Shown here piece by piece: positions 55,610 to 64,000 of a stretch of 64,000 nt of DNA. Numbering within the stretch: position 1 is the first letter of the stretch; each line of letters starts with the position of its first letter. The position numbers were made by a program, and so were the translations under genes. Source of the DNA: Calothrix membranacea FACHB-236 (lineage in GTDB: Bacteria > Cyanobacteriota > Cyanobacteriia > Cyanobacteriales > Nostocaceae). The notes beneath the pieces are model-generated. The model was not told the origin of the DNA. It saw only the letters and a list, made by a program, of their open reading frames with translations, and did not search any database. The stretch spans positions 1 through 64,000 of the forward strand of contig NZ_JACJPX010000001.1 in NCBI RefSeq assembly GCF_014696315.1, read 5' to 3'.

Positions 55610-57910
55610 TTAAAAGTTCATAGTAATTTTGTTGACAACTGACATACTCTGGATGCGCCAAATACCTTCTTGGCGAACCAAATTATACTTAACACGCAAA
55701 GTTTCGTCCGAAGCTTTCTGTAGTTGACCATGTTGATAGAACTGAGTGATCTCCTTGACAGTAGCTTCCACGGCTGTGCGATCGCTATCGGTATCAGTTT
55801 TCTCTACAGATTCTACTTTGAGGCTATGTTCGTATTTTCGATAACGGTTCTCGGATTTATCTTGCAGGGCAATTGAACGCCATTGCAATAAAGATGAACC
55901 AGTTAAAATTTGTTGTAAATTATCAACCTCATGATTTGGCCCTAAAGCAGCCGCTTTGGTAGATAACCAACTCCGAATAATTTCCTCAGCTGTCGTAGTT
56001 GTTAAAGGCCCGTCTGAGGTCTGTGGTTTGCTGTTGGGGTCAGGAATCTCGATAACAGGTTGATTAATTTCTATAGATAATTGTTCGCCTGCTGGTAACT
56101 TTAGCGATGGAGTAAAGATACTTCTGACAAATCCAAAGGTTGTGGAGACTATGAACCAAAAAACAACTATGACAATCAAAGAAACCAATACAGTCCATAC
56201 GAGGCGGGTTTTGCCTTCTAGGGAGTTGGCAAAATTACGCCGTCTCTGCGGATGACGTTGTCGGGTATCTAATGCACGTTCTCGGCTAGCAGATGGACTT
56301 GGTTTGCGCCGCCTACGTTGAGAAGCTTGATCTGGTGGAGAAACCCTAGCTGCACCATTCGAGTTTTGGTGAGGTTCCTTAGCTGTCCGTTCGGCAGATG
56401 GAAACTGTGTTACTGGCGTATCTGGTGTGCGATAGCTACCAGATATCGGGGTTGATGATCTCCATCTGGGCGAAGTTTCTGGTAAGTCTGGGTCAGGAGG
56501 CCTGCTATGACGGAATTGTCGAGAACTCCCAGGAACGTTGTTACGGTTCTGGGTATTGTTGTTTGGTGGTGGCGATAAAGGTTGACGGTTAATTACAGCC
56601 GATTCATTAGTTGTTTCTGCATCCGAAGGCAAAACTTCTAAATAGGCTTGTACCTGTGGTTGAGCAAAGTAACTCTTAAGAGAAGCCGTCTGCTTGTTTA
56701 AATCTCGGAAGTGGGGGAACACTTCATGTTGTAACCACTGTTCTCCATAGAGACATAGACCAGGTAACAAGTCTGGAGAATCTTGAGATTTTTCCCGAAT
56801 AAAAGCTAAAGCCTCGTATTCTTGGCTGAGTTCTAAAACGCGGGTAGCTTCTTCAGTTTGCCCTAGTAACAGCGCACAGAGTGATTGTTCTAAATGTACA
56901 TCTTGGCGCTTACCCAAACGCATCAACATTTGCTTGGCTTGGCGAATCAAGGCTGGTTGACGTTGCACAAAACCCCGTGCTATCAAGGCATAAACAGCCA
57001 AATAGGTAGCAACAGCAGAAGGACGTTTGCTTTCTGCTTCAAATAACTTGTGCTGTTCTGCGACAGTTAGGTGGTTACGTAACTGCTGGATAAATCGCAA
57101 AAAGTCATCAATGTTCAGACCTGATTCATCATTACCATTGCCATCAATGCCACCGCGATCGTCTAGGATATTCTGCAATAATTCCAGTCCTTGGCGACGT
57201 TCAGCGATGTTGGTTTCGCTTAACGCCAGTAATTCCAGAATCCGATATGGCCGCAATTTATAAAGATCTGCTTGAATTTCTGCCTGTACGCTGGGAAATA
57301 ACTCTTCGCGAGATAGAACTTCTAGACCAGTTTCTAAAGAATTGGCGGCGTTTTCGTAATGACCTTGCTGCCATTGCTCCCGTCCCAATTCTAGACAAGC
57401 TAAAGCAATGGTAAGAACAACATCAGGGCGATCGCTTTCTCGCCCTTCTTCAGTGGCTAAATTATTGCCTGTTTTGCTCTCTCCTCCATTATTTTTATGC
57501 ACTAAGTATGGACGACCTAATTTGAGTACTATTTCATACTCTCCTAAGTCTTGTAAAATCAGTAAAGCACCTACTAACTCATCTTGAGCAATTTCAATAC
57601 TGAGATTTTGTGTATCAATTGCACCATTATTGTGTCCGGAGCGGTTGTCAACTGCTATGGTCGCAGAGGCAGTACCATCAGGGTCATAAGCATGGGCAAG
57701 ATACAGCTGATCGTAACTGCTACGTTCTTTTGGATCTGATAAAACCACGTAAGCTTCTTCTATAAGTTGTTTGCGCGAAGAAATTGCTGCTTGAGAATAC
57801 TCTCGTCGCGGCAACTGTACAATGCGATCGCTATATGCTTGCCGCAATTGTTCTTCACTTGCCGCTAACGGTAGTCCTAAAATTCGGTAGTAATCTAGCG
57901 GAATTCGCAC
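55610..57910 (-). CDS. ftn2: Cell division protein Ftn2/ZipN (ARC6 homologue)
   Basis: Inner-membrane FtsZ anchor of cyanobacteria and plastids, 766 residues. A J-like domain at 1-65 (LDYYRILGLPLAASEEQLRQ) lacks the HPD triad, since DRIVQLPRRE stands there. A helical region (about 100-420), a Pro/Ser/Arg-rich linker (430-565), one membrane segment (about 570-595) and a C-terminal IMS/DUF4101 domain (620-760, EEIIRSWLSTKAAALGPNH) follow. It starts at GTG. It gathers FtsZ and partner proteins at mid-cell. Confidence 0.95.
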   Translation of the reverse strand: MRIPLDYYRILGLPLAASEEQLRQAYSDRIVQLPRREYSQAAISSRKQLIEEAYVVLSDPKERSSYDQLYLAHAYDPDGTASATIAVDNRSGHNNGAIDTQNLSIEIAQDELVGALLILQDLGEYEIVLKLGRPYLVHKNNGGESKTGNNLATEEGRESDRPDVVLTIALACLELGREQWQQGHYENAANSLETGLEVLSREELFPSVQAEIQADLYKLRPYRILELLALSETNIAERRQGLELLQNILDDRGGIDGNGNDESGLNIDDFLRFIQQLRNHLTVAEQHKLFEAESKRPSAVATYLAVYALIARGFVQRQPALIRQAKQMLMRLGKRQDVHLEQSLCALLLGQTEEATRVLELSQEYEALAFIREKSQDSPDLLPGLCLYGEQWLQHEVFPHFRDLNKQTASLKSYFAQPQVQAYLEVLPSDAETTNESAVINRQPLSPPPNNNTQNRNNVPGSSRQFRHSRPPDPDLPETSPRWRSSTPISGSYRTPDTPVTQFPSAERTAKEPHQNSNGAARVSPPDQASQRRRRKPSPSASRERALDTRQRHPQRRRNFANSLEGKTRLVWTVLVSLIVIVVFWFIVSTTFGFVRSIFTPSLKLPAGEQLSIEINQPVIEIPDPNSKPQTSDGPLTTTTAEEIIRSWLSTKAAALGPNHEVDNLQQILTGSSLLQWRSIALQDKSENRYRKYEHSLKVESVEKTDTDSDRTAVEATVKEITQFYQHGQLQKASDETLRVKYNLVRQEGIWRIQSMSVVNKITMNF

Positions 57911-59064
57911 AGCCTACTTCCCCTGCACCGCGATCAACATAATTCACTTAAAGCGTCCCAGGCATGTAAAACCGTGCCATAATAATACCGTGTTGACTTT
58001 ACACCACAAGTGTATATTGCAACAACTTGTTTTGTATCCTCCCGAAATTTGAGTCATATTCTAGTACCTATATTTTGCCTTCGCCTAGAAAGGGTCAGCT
58101 TTTTGTCTTAATTCTTAGTATTTTGATTTTTTACCAGAGGCTATGAGCCTTGGATACTATAAACTACAAATTCCGCTTTTCTAATTAGTACAAGATTTGT
58201 AATTTTAAAAACATTTAAACCTCCGTGTATTCTAGTAATTATTTTCTTGGTAAAACAAGCTAGCTTGATATATTCTACTTATATGGTAGATGTATCAATA
58301 CTTATATACTCATACTTTTAGATGAGTATAAAGTCAGAGCTAGCAATCACAGTGATGCTAACTTACCCCAATTTTGCGGTTGGCACAATAAAGACAACCG
58401 TCATATTTATAATTGACTTCCCAAATTTTGACTATTGCTGTCTTGTATCTTGAGGTATATTTATGGTCTAGAAACCTTAAATAAACTCAGATAACATTGC
58501 TGATGATGATATGTCAACACAGATGTGTTAATTTTTAGCGGCTACCAAATGCCCACTACAACAAAGCTATTGCTGATTGAAACTTGTCTTGAAGGTAGAC
58601 AAGGATCTTGTTTTGTGTTCACGTAAGTTAGTGTTAGATTTTTTTAAGAATTTATCACTAATACGTCTAATAATACGGCAATCAAATCACCGCTTGGTAG
58701 AATTCCCTATTGATAACTAGAGAAGGAAATCATATCATTCCTAGACTTGAATTACAATTATCTAACTAAGTATTTAGCTAGAGCCGGAATTAGCGTCCTG
58801 ATTTTTGCCAAATTGTTAATGGATATGCAGAAAGCAAGCTATCCTGATTGATAGCCTATAAAGGGGTGTGGATTTAACTTTCAGGACGGCTTTTGCTTTG
58901 ATGGTAATAGCTGTCTGGTAGGTGGGCTATAAAATTGAAAATCAAAAATTAAAAATCAAAAATCACCCATTTACAGATGTGATTTTTGGTACATAAATTT
59001 TGATTGTTGACTCAGTTAAAAATCGTAAATTGCAGTTTGACGCGACAGGGATACTATACAAATA
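57911..59064. other. Long non-coding gap upstream of pdhA
   Basis: No gene is seen in 1154 bp between ftn2 and pdhA, which diverge. It holds AT-rich sequence, TACTTATAT-like direct repeats (58270-58320) and an AAAATCAAAAATT tandem stretch (58931-58965). Both promoters must be here. An unrecognised small RNA is possible. Confidence 0.6.
58931..58965. repeat. Short tandem AAAATCAAAAATT repeat
   Basis: About five 7-base units of AAAATTG/AAAATCA/AAAATTA type, 100 bases upstream of pdhA. Confidence 0.7.
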
Positions 59065-60102
59065 ATGGTTCAAGAACGCACGTTACCCACCTTTAATACC
59101 GCTACTGTCAAGATAACTAAAGAAGAAGGCTTGCGGTTGTATGAGGACATGGTCTTAGGGCGCTTTTTTGAAGACAAATGCGCCGAAATGTACTACAGAG
59201 GCAAAATGTTTGGTTTTGTCCATTTGTATAACGGTCAAGAAGCCGTTTCCACTGGCGTTATTCAAGGGGCGATGCGACCAGGAGAAGATTATGTTTCCAG
59301 TACCTACCGCGATCACGTCCATGCTTTAAGTGCAGGAGTTCCAGCCAGAGAAGTCATGGCAGAGTTATTTGGCAAATCCACAGGTTGTAGCAAAGGCCGT
59401 GGTGGTTCTATGCATATGTTTTCTGCGGAACATCGCTTACTAGGTGGTTATGCTTTTGTGGCTGAAGGTATCCCTGTAGCAGCTGGTGCAGCTTTTCAAA
59501 GTAAATACCGCCGCGAGGTATTGGGCGATCAAAATGCTGACCAAGTTACCGCTTGCTTTTTTGGTGATGGTGCTGCTAACAATGGCCAATTCTTTGAAAC
59601 TTTGAATATGGCAGCTTTATGGAAACTGCCAATTCTGTTTGTGATCGAAAATAACAAGTGGGCAATTGGGATGGCTCACGATCGCGCTACTTCTGACCCA
59701 GAAATTTACAAAAAAGCCAGTGCCTTTAACATGGCGGGTGTAGAAGTAGACGGTATGGATGTGCTAGCTGTGCGTGCTGTCGCCCAAGAAGCTGTCGCCC
59801 GTGCCCGTGCTGGAGAAGGCCCGACCGTAATTGAAGCCTTAACTTACCGTTTCCGCGGTCACTCCCTAGCAGATCCAGACGAACTACGCAGCAAAGCCGA
59901 AAAAGAATTCTGGTTTGCCCGCGATCCAATTAAGAAGCTAGCAGCTTATTTAATTGAACACAATTTGTCAGATCAAGAAGAACTCAAAGGCATCGATCGC
60001 AAAATTCAGGGTGTCGTCGACGATGCGGTAAAATTCGCCGAAAGTAGCCCCGAACCAGATCCTAGTGAGTTATATCGCTTTGTGTTTGCAGAAGACGAGT
60101 AA
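59065..60102 (+). CDS. pdhA: Pyruvate dehydrogenase E1 component, alpha subunit
   Basis: Thiamine diphosphate enzyme that decarboxylates pyruvate with the beta subunit to feed acetyl-CoA synthesis. The 345-residue protein shows the cofactor motif [18 protein letters not shown] ending near [10 protein letters not shown], the phosphorylation-loop region [15 protein letters not shown], and [13 protein letters not shown] near the active site. No pdhB is adjacent, as is usual in cyanobacteria. Confidence 0.97.
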   Translation: MVQERTLPTFNTATVKITKEEGLRLYEDMVLGRFFEDKCAEMYYRGKMFGFVHLYNGQEAVSTGVIQGAMRPGEDYVSSTYRDHVHALSAGVPAREVMAELFGKSTGCSKGRGGSMHMFSAEHRLLGGYAFVAEGIPVAAGAAFQSKYRREVLGDQNADQVTACFFGDGAANNGQFFETLNMAALWKLPILFVIENNKWAIGMAHDRATSDPEIYKKASAFNMAGVEVDGMDVLAVRAVAQEAVARARAGEGPTVIEALTYRFRGHSLADPDELRSKAEKEFWFARDPIKKLAAYLIEHNLSDQEELKGIDRKIQGVVDDAVKFAESSPEPDPSELYRFVFAEDE

Positions 60103-60103
60103 G

Positions 60104-60185
60104 TTGGGGATTGGGGACAAGGGACTGGGGACTGGGGAAAAGGAGGAAATCAATGCCCCATGCCCCATGCCCAATGCCCCATGCC
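60104..60185. repeat. STRR GGGGACT and CCCATGC blocks
   Basis: Four or more GGGGACT-type units followed by four CCCATGC/CCCAATG units between pdhA and the epimerase gene. Confidence 0.85.
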
Positions 60186-60209
60186 AATTAGCAATGAGGA
60201 GTAAATATT

Positions 60210-61079
60210 GTGTTTTCTATAGCGATTCAACAGCAGCAATACAAAACCTATATTCTTTCTGATGAAAGCGCAGGTTCGCAACTGGAAGTTGTTCCAGAAC
60301 GGGGTGGTATTATTACCCGTTGGCGCATTCAAGGAAAAGAAATTCTTTATTTAGATGGGGAAAGGTTTGCCAATCCCGATTTAAGTGTTAGGGGCGGAAT
60401 TCCGATTTTGTTTCCCATCTGCGGCAACTTACCTGATAATACTTACACCGTAGATGGTAAGACTTATTCCCTGAAACAGCATGGCTTTGCCCGTGATTTA
60501 CCTTGGCAGGTGAGTGATCAAGTAACCCACGATCAAGTTAGCCTGACTATAGTTCTTAACAGCAACGAGCAAACAAAAGCTGTTTATCCTTTTGACTTTC
60601 AACTAGTTTTTACCTACGAACTGCAAGGTAATACCTTAGAGATTAAGCAGCAGTATCAGAATTTGTCATCGACTCCATTACCTTTTTCTATGGGTTTTCA
60701 TCCCTACTTTCAGGTAGCTGACAAAAATCAATTAGAGTTTGACATCCCCTCTGGTGAATATCAAAATCAAACAACTAAAGAAATTTATCCATTTCATGGT
60801 AATTTTGATTTTAGTCGGGATGAAATAGACGTTGCCTTTAAGGAACTAACCAGTCAATCGGCCTCTGTGGTAGACAACGGCAGAAAGCTCACACTGTCCT
60901 TAGAATATGGCAATGAATATCCCATCTTGGTCTTTTGGACGCTTAAAGGCAAAGAATTCTATTGTCTAGAGCCTTGGAGTGCGCCTCGTAATTCCCTGAA
61001 CACTGGCGAGCATCTGATTGTGTTAGCCCCAGGAGAGAGTTACCAAGCATCTGTACGCCTAACGGCAAATTTCTTCTAG
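60210..61079 (+). CDS. Aldose 1-epimerase-like protein
   Basis: Galactose-mutarotase fold, 289 residues. It shows VPERGGIITRWRIQGKEILY, VRGGIPILFPICGNLPDN, KQHGFARDLPW with the first active-site His, MGFHPYFQVAD with the second, and FYCLEPWSAPRNSLNTGE with the catalytic Glu. Cyanobacterial members may act on hexose-6-phosphate or storage sugars. AGGAG nine bases upstream supports the GTG start. Confidence 0.93.
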   Translation: MFSIAIQQQQYKTYILSDESAGSQLEVVPERGGIITRWRIQGKEILYLDGERFANPDLSVRGGIPILFPICGNLPDNTYTVDGKTYSLKQHGFARDLPWQVSDQVTHDQVSLTIVLNSNEQTKAVYPFDFQLVFTYELQGNTLEIKQQYQNLSSTPLPFSMGFHPYFQVADKNQLEFDIPSGEYQNQTTKEIYPFHGNFDFSRDEIDVAFKELTSQSASVVDNGRKLTLSLEYGNEYPILVFWTLKGKEFYCLEPWSAPRNSLNTGEHLIVLAPGESYQASVRLTANFF

Positions 61080-61143
61080 AAACCCCTTTACAAATCTACA
61101 GGTGTTTGTGCTATAATTGCAAAGTTGCGATACACAACTTAAC

Positions 61144-61215
61144 GGGTCGCTAACTCAACGGTAGAGTACTCGGCTTTTAACCGATTAGTTCCGGGTTCGA
61201 ATCCCGGGCGACCCA
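61144..61215 (+). tRNA. trnK: tRNA-Lys (UUU)
   Basis: A 72-base cloverleaf: acceptor arms GGGTCGC and GCGACCC, D-stem ACTC/GAGT, anticodon loop CTTTTAA with anticodon TTT, and a T arm CCGGG-TTCGAAT-CCCGG, with discriminator A. The top pair of the anticodon stem (C-U) is mismatched. The 3' CCA is not encoded. Confidence 0.97.
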
Positions 61216-61697
61216 TATAAAAGAAAAATGCTCGCTGATGCTTGAGAAATCAAAGTAAAGGCGAGCTTAATTGTTTATAAATATATCTAACTTTGAGCGA
61301 TCGCCGTCTTGAACGGCAAAACTTGTCGAGACGCGATTAATCGCGTCTTTGCGTGGAGATGCGATCGCTTTCCTCTCGGTCATTAACAGCTATTTAAGTA
61401 TATTTTTTTACTTTTATTTAAGATTTTTTGCAGCAGCGATCGCAACCAGCAATTATTTTTTTTATAAAAATAAGTTTAAATAATTACTAAGTAAATTAAG
61501 GAAATTATTACCATATATGTCTATTTTGTTTAGCTTTTTGATAAAACACACTTATTGATAGTTGACAAAAAAAATACTCTAAAAATAGAATATATACTTA
61601 AGAAAAATGTCACGAATAATTACAAAAATCCAAATTAGATACTGGTAGGCATTTATCTTGAAATCATGAGTTTTAGTTTTTCTACTGAAAGTGAAAG
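61216..61697. other. Gap after tRNA-Lys with palindrome
   Basis: No gene in 482 bp. GACGCGATT/AATCGCGTC form a perfect 18-base palindrome at 61330-61347, a common repeat type in these genomes, and HIP1 octamers lie on both sides. The rest is very AT-rich. Confidence 0.65.
61330..61347. repeat. Perfect palindrome with GCGATTAATCGC core
   Basis: Two 9-base arms, GACGCGATT and AATCGCGTC, meet without a loop, flanked by GA and TT. Confidence 0.7.
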
Positions 61698-62606
61698 ATG
61701 TGGGCAACTTTGCAGCAAAAAGCCTGTATTTCCTCAATAGGGCTGGAAATTGAGAACTTAGGAACAGACCGAATCTTTTGCGATTTACCTCAAAGCCACA
61801 CCAACTTTTGGCAGTTATGGGAACAGTATCAAAATTATTTTTATCATCGTTGCCTCCAGTGGATGGGCGGTAATATTCATGATGCTGAAGATTTGCTCAG
61901 TCGAGCAATGCTCAAAGCTTGGAATCAATGGTCAGATTATGCCGGAAAAATCGCCAATCCTAAAGCTTGGTTAAGTCGGCTCATCCATAACCTGAGTGTG
62001 GATTTACATCGACAACGCCAGCGAGAGAATCAAATTCAACAAGATACAACAATCAATTCCCAGTTAGAATTTCCGGATTCTGAACTTTTACGTCGTGAAC
62101 TAGGGGCATACCTCCGCCACAAAATTGAATGCTTACCACCTAGGCTGCGCGATCCGTTTATCCTGCGCTGCTGTCTCCAGAAGTCATATAGAGAAATTGC
62201 CAAGCAACTCGCCCTCTCAGAAGATAACGTTTGGAAAAGGGTTAAACAGGCGCAAAGCATTCTCAAAAAGCAGTTGAAGAAGTATCTAGCGGGAGAAGAT
62301 CGGACGGTTTTAGATTCTCCCTCTTTAAAAAATGTGACTTCCACACACCTGTCTCAAGCTATTTTCTTCTCCTGTCAGGAAAAACTTCATCATCTAGAGA
62401 CTTTATATACAAAGTCTCCAGACTCCCAGGCCAATTTTGTTACGGAGAGGAGTGAAATTAACAACCTCGAACTCCTATCTGATTGGAACGCTTCGATATT
62501 AACAGGAAGCACCATTGAGGAAATTAACTATAAAGTAACTGGTATATGTCTGGAAAGCTTGTCACACACTTGGTACAGTTCTCCCAGCCCTCTGGAGTGG
62601 CACTGA
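61698..62606 (+). CDS. ECF-like sigma factor with C-terminal extension
   Basis: The 302-residue protein has sigma region 2 (about 35-110: HDAEDLLSRAMLKAWNQW and WLSRLIHNLSVDLHR) and region 4 (about 140-200: LPPRLRDPFILRC, then the helix-turn-helix SYREIAKQLALSEDNVWKRV). The last 100 residues match nothing known and may hold a partner-binding segment. Its 3' end overlaps the next gene by 61 bases, which suggests coupled translation. Target promoters unknown. Confidence 0.87.
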   Translation: MWATLQQKACISSIGLEIENLGTDRIFCDLPQSHTNFWQLWEQYQNYFYHRCLQWMGGNIHDAEDLLSRAMLKAWNQWSDYAGKIANPKAWLSRLIHNLSVDLHRQRQRENQIQQDTTINSQLEFPDSELLRRELGAYLRHKIECLPPRLRDPFILRCCLQKSYREIAKQLALSEDNVWKRVKQAQSILKKQLKKYLAGEDRTVLDSPSLKNVTSTHLSQAIFFSCQEKLHHLETLYTKSPDSQANFVTERSEINNLELLSDWNASILTGSTIEEINYKVTGICLESLSHTWYSSPSPLEWH

Positions 62607-64000
62607 ATGCTCACTTGGTTTTAGAGTCAAAGCCAACTAGACAAGACCAAAAACTCAAAACCTTAAGTAAATACGTCCAGCAGTATCCTCAAGGATGGAA
62701 GAAACGCCTGGAGTTAGCTGATTTGCTCTACTCCATAGGAAGTTGGCAACAAGCAGTTGAGGAATACCGCCAAGTGGTTGAACGACAACCACAATTAATT
62801 AATGTGTGGCTGCAACTGGGAAAAATCTTGCAGCTGATGGGAAAACACACAGAAGCTATAGAGGTGTATGAAAACGCCTTAGCATTATCTGGCAATGATG
62901 CGACTCAACACCATATAGGCGGATTGATTGCGATTTGTAGAGGTGATACTCACAAAGCAATCAAGGTTTTTGATTCTGCAGCGACTTTACAACCTCAAAA
63001 AATAGTTCACTGGCTAGCATTGGGACAAGTGCAGATGGAGAGAGAAAACCCTCTTGAGGCGTTACGAGCCTTTGATCAGGTTTTGTCACTCAACCCAAAT
63101 GATATTTTGGCCTTGATTCACAGCTATGATGCGCTGATGGCAGTGGGGAATTTTCAGGAAGCTAGAGAAAGGTTAAGTAGAGCGATCGCTCTTGCTCCGG
63201 ATGATTTGCGGGTACTGCAACGACAGTTAGATGAGCGTTGTGGGATGAGATTGGTATCTGGTGAAGAGGGTAAACAGACTAAAAAACTGATTCTTTCTAT
63301 TCTGCAACAGACTCCTAATACTGCCCAAGTCTATAAATCTCTGGCAAATTATCACATTTTCCGAGGGGATTGGATGCAAGGAGTTGGGGTATTAGCAGAG
63401 TTTACAGAACAACACCCCAATCATCCTAGTGGTTGGTATTACTATGGGCGGTGCTTGTTCTACACAGGAGAATATGAAGCGGCGGCGCGGGCGATGCTCA
63501 AAGCTTACCGTCTCTATCCCCATGATTGTGAAATCTATCGAGCATTGTGTGAGATTTTACCAGTTCAACCTCATCCCTCATCTGATGAAAACGGTAATAT
63601 CAACCTAGCTTTGATAGTAGAAGAAATGCTGAAGCGCTTTCCTGAACGTTGGAGTGTTTGGGCAACTGCAGGACGAGTGCTAGTAGAAACTTTTCAAAAT
63701 ATTGAGAGGGGATGTAGTGTTTCTTTGCAAGGGACACAACTTCAACCCCAGTTACCGGATGCTTGGTTTCGTCATGGGCGGGTGTTGGCTTTAGCAAATA
63801 AACATCAGGAAGCATTAGCAGCACTACAACAAGGATGGCAGTTATTACCAAAAGCAGAAGGTTATTTGCAATCTGTATCTGCTGCGGTGTGGCTGGGAGA
63901 GAGTTACCAATTACTGGGAGATGATGCGGCGAGTCAGAAATGGTGGGAAGAGGCTTGTAAGCAAAGTCAGCAACTAAGGTTGTTGAATCCAGCTAGAGCT
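62546..64000 (+). CDS. TPR-repeat protein, 3' end outside the window
   Basis: The frame from ATG 62546 stays open for 485 codons to the window edge. It encodes tetratricopeptide-like repeats, e.g. GSWQQAVEEYRQVVERQP, GKHTEAIEVYENALALS, NPLEALRAFDQVLSLNP and NFQEARERLSRAIALAP. A less regular part follows with GEYEAAARAMLKAYRLYP and HQEALAALQQGWQLLP. It starts inside the sigma-factor gene, 61 bases before that stop codon. It is likely a protein-binding partner, possibly an anti-sigma-type regulator of its neighbour. Any further catalytic domain would lie beyond the edge. Confidence 0.88.
   Translation, partial: MSGKLVTHLVQFSQPSGVALNAHLVLESKPTRQDQKLKTLSKYVQQYPQGWKKRLELADLLYSIGSWQQAVEEYRQVVERQPQLINVWLQLGKILQLMGKHTEAIEVYENALALSGNDATQHHIGGLIAICRGDTHKAIKVFDSAATLQPQKIVHWLALGQVQMERENPLEALRAFDQVLSLNPNDILALIHSYDALMAVGNFQEARERLSRAIALAPDDLRVLQRQLDERCGMRLVSGEEGKQTKKLILSILQQTPNTAQVYKSLANYHIFRGDWMQGVGVLAEFTEQHPNHPSGWYYYGRCLFYTGEYEAAARAMLKAYRLYPHDCEIYRALCEILPVQPHPSSDENGNINLALIVEEMLKRFPERWSVWATAGRVLVETFQNIERGCSVSLQGTQLQPQLPDAWFRHGRVLALANKHQEALAALQQGWQLLPKAEGYLQSVSAAVWLGESYQLLGDDAASQKWWEEACKQSQQLRLLNPARA

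Overview
The window reads as chromosomal DNA of a filamentous, Nostoc/Anabaena-type cyanobacterium (order Nostocales). The octamer GCGATCGC (HIP1) occurs throughout. The gaps carry short tandem repeats (GGGGACT, CCCATGC, CCAATGA types) and small inverted-repeat elements. The gene set includes the oxidative chlorophyll cyclase, heme oxygenase for bilins, the plastid-type ribosomal protein PSRP-3, the cyanobacterial division protein Ftn2/ZipN (ARC6) and a bilin photoreceptor. No nif, het or photosystem genes are present, so the exact genus cannot be fixed.

Layout. 1-618: non-coding, with a 63-bp higher-order minisatellite. 0.6-5.1 kb: acsF, divergent from hemF, heme oxygenase and a delta-9-type desaturase; all four enzymes use O2. 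5.3-29.7 kb: a large polysaccharide locus. It holds dTDP-rhamnose synthesis (rfbBACD), a CSP41-like epimerase-family protein, glycosyltransferases, a phosphoglycosyl transferase that starts chains, GDP-fucose synthesis (gmd-fcl), a Wzz/BY-kinase protein, a tandem glycosyltransferase pair, an MsbA/PglK-like ABC exporter, a methyltransferase and a Wzy-like polymerase. A folate-salvage gene sits in the middle. 30.4-37.1 kb: single stress or metabolism genes (glutathionyl-hydroquinone reductase, two VOC proteins, a secreted protein of unusual composition, a RibD/DHFR-like protein, a metallo-beta-lactamase-like protein, RsgA). 37.8-44.7 kb: a knotless phytochrome whose kinase part is broken, a four-gene redox operon (DM13 lipoprotein, SDR, FMN reductase, cupin) and an intact GAF histidine kinase. 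44.8-55 kb: secreted phosphatase, HAD phosphatase, PSRP-3, a WD40 protein with a probably inactive kinase domain, a PEP-CTERM protein, YjbQ, a phosphodiester glycosidase lipoprotein and a DUF4912 protein. 55.6-64 kb: Ftn2, pdhA, an aldose epimerase, tRNA-Lys(UUU), an ECF-like sigma factor and an overlapping TPR gene that runs off the right edge.

How the parts fit. The polysaccharide locus could make activated rhamnose and fucose, start a lipid-linked chain, extend and decorate it, flip it by ABC transport, and polymerise it under Wzz/kinase control. Wzx and Wza were not seen. The main oddities are two signalling proteins that lost catalytic residues (phytochrome kinase His to Gln with no ATPase domain; Ser/Thr kinase lacking the Lys-Glu pair), several miniature inverted-repeat elements (one abutting a start codon), and the minisatellite at the left edge.
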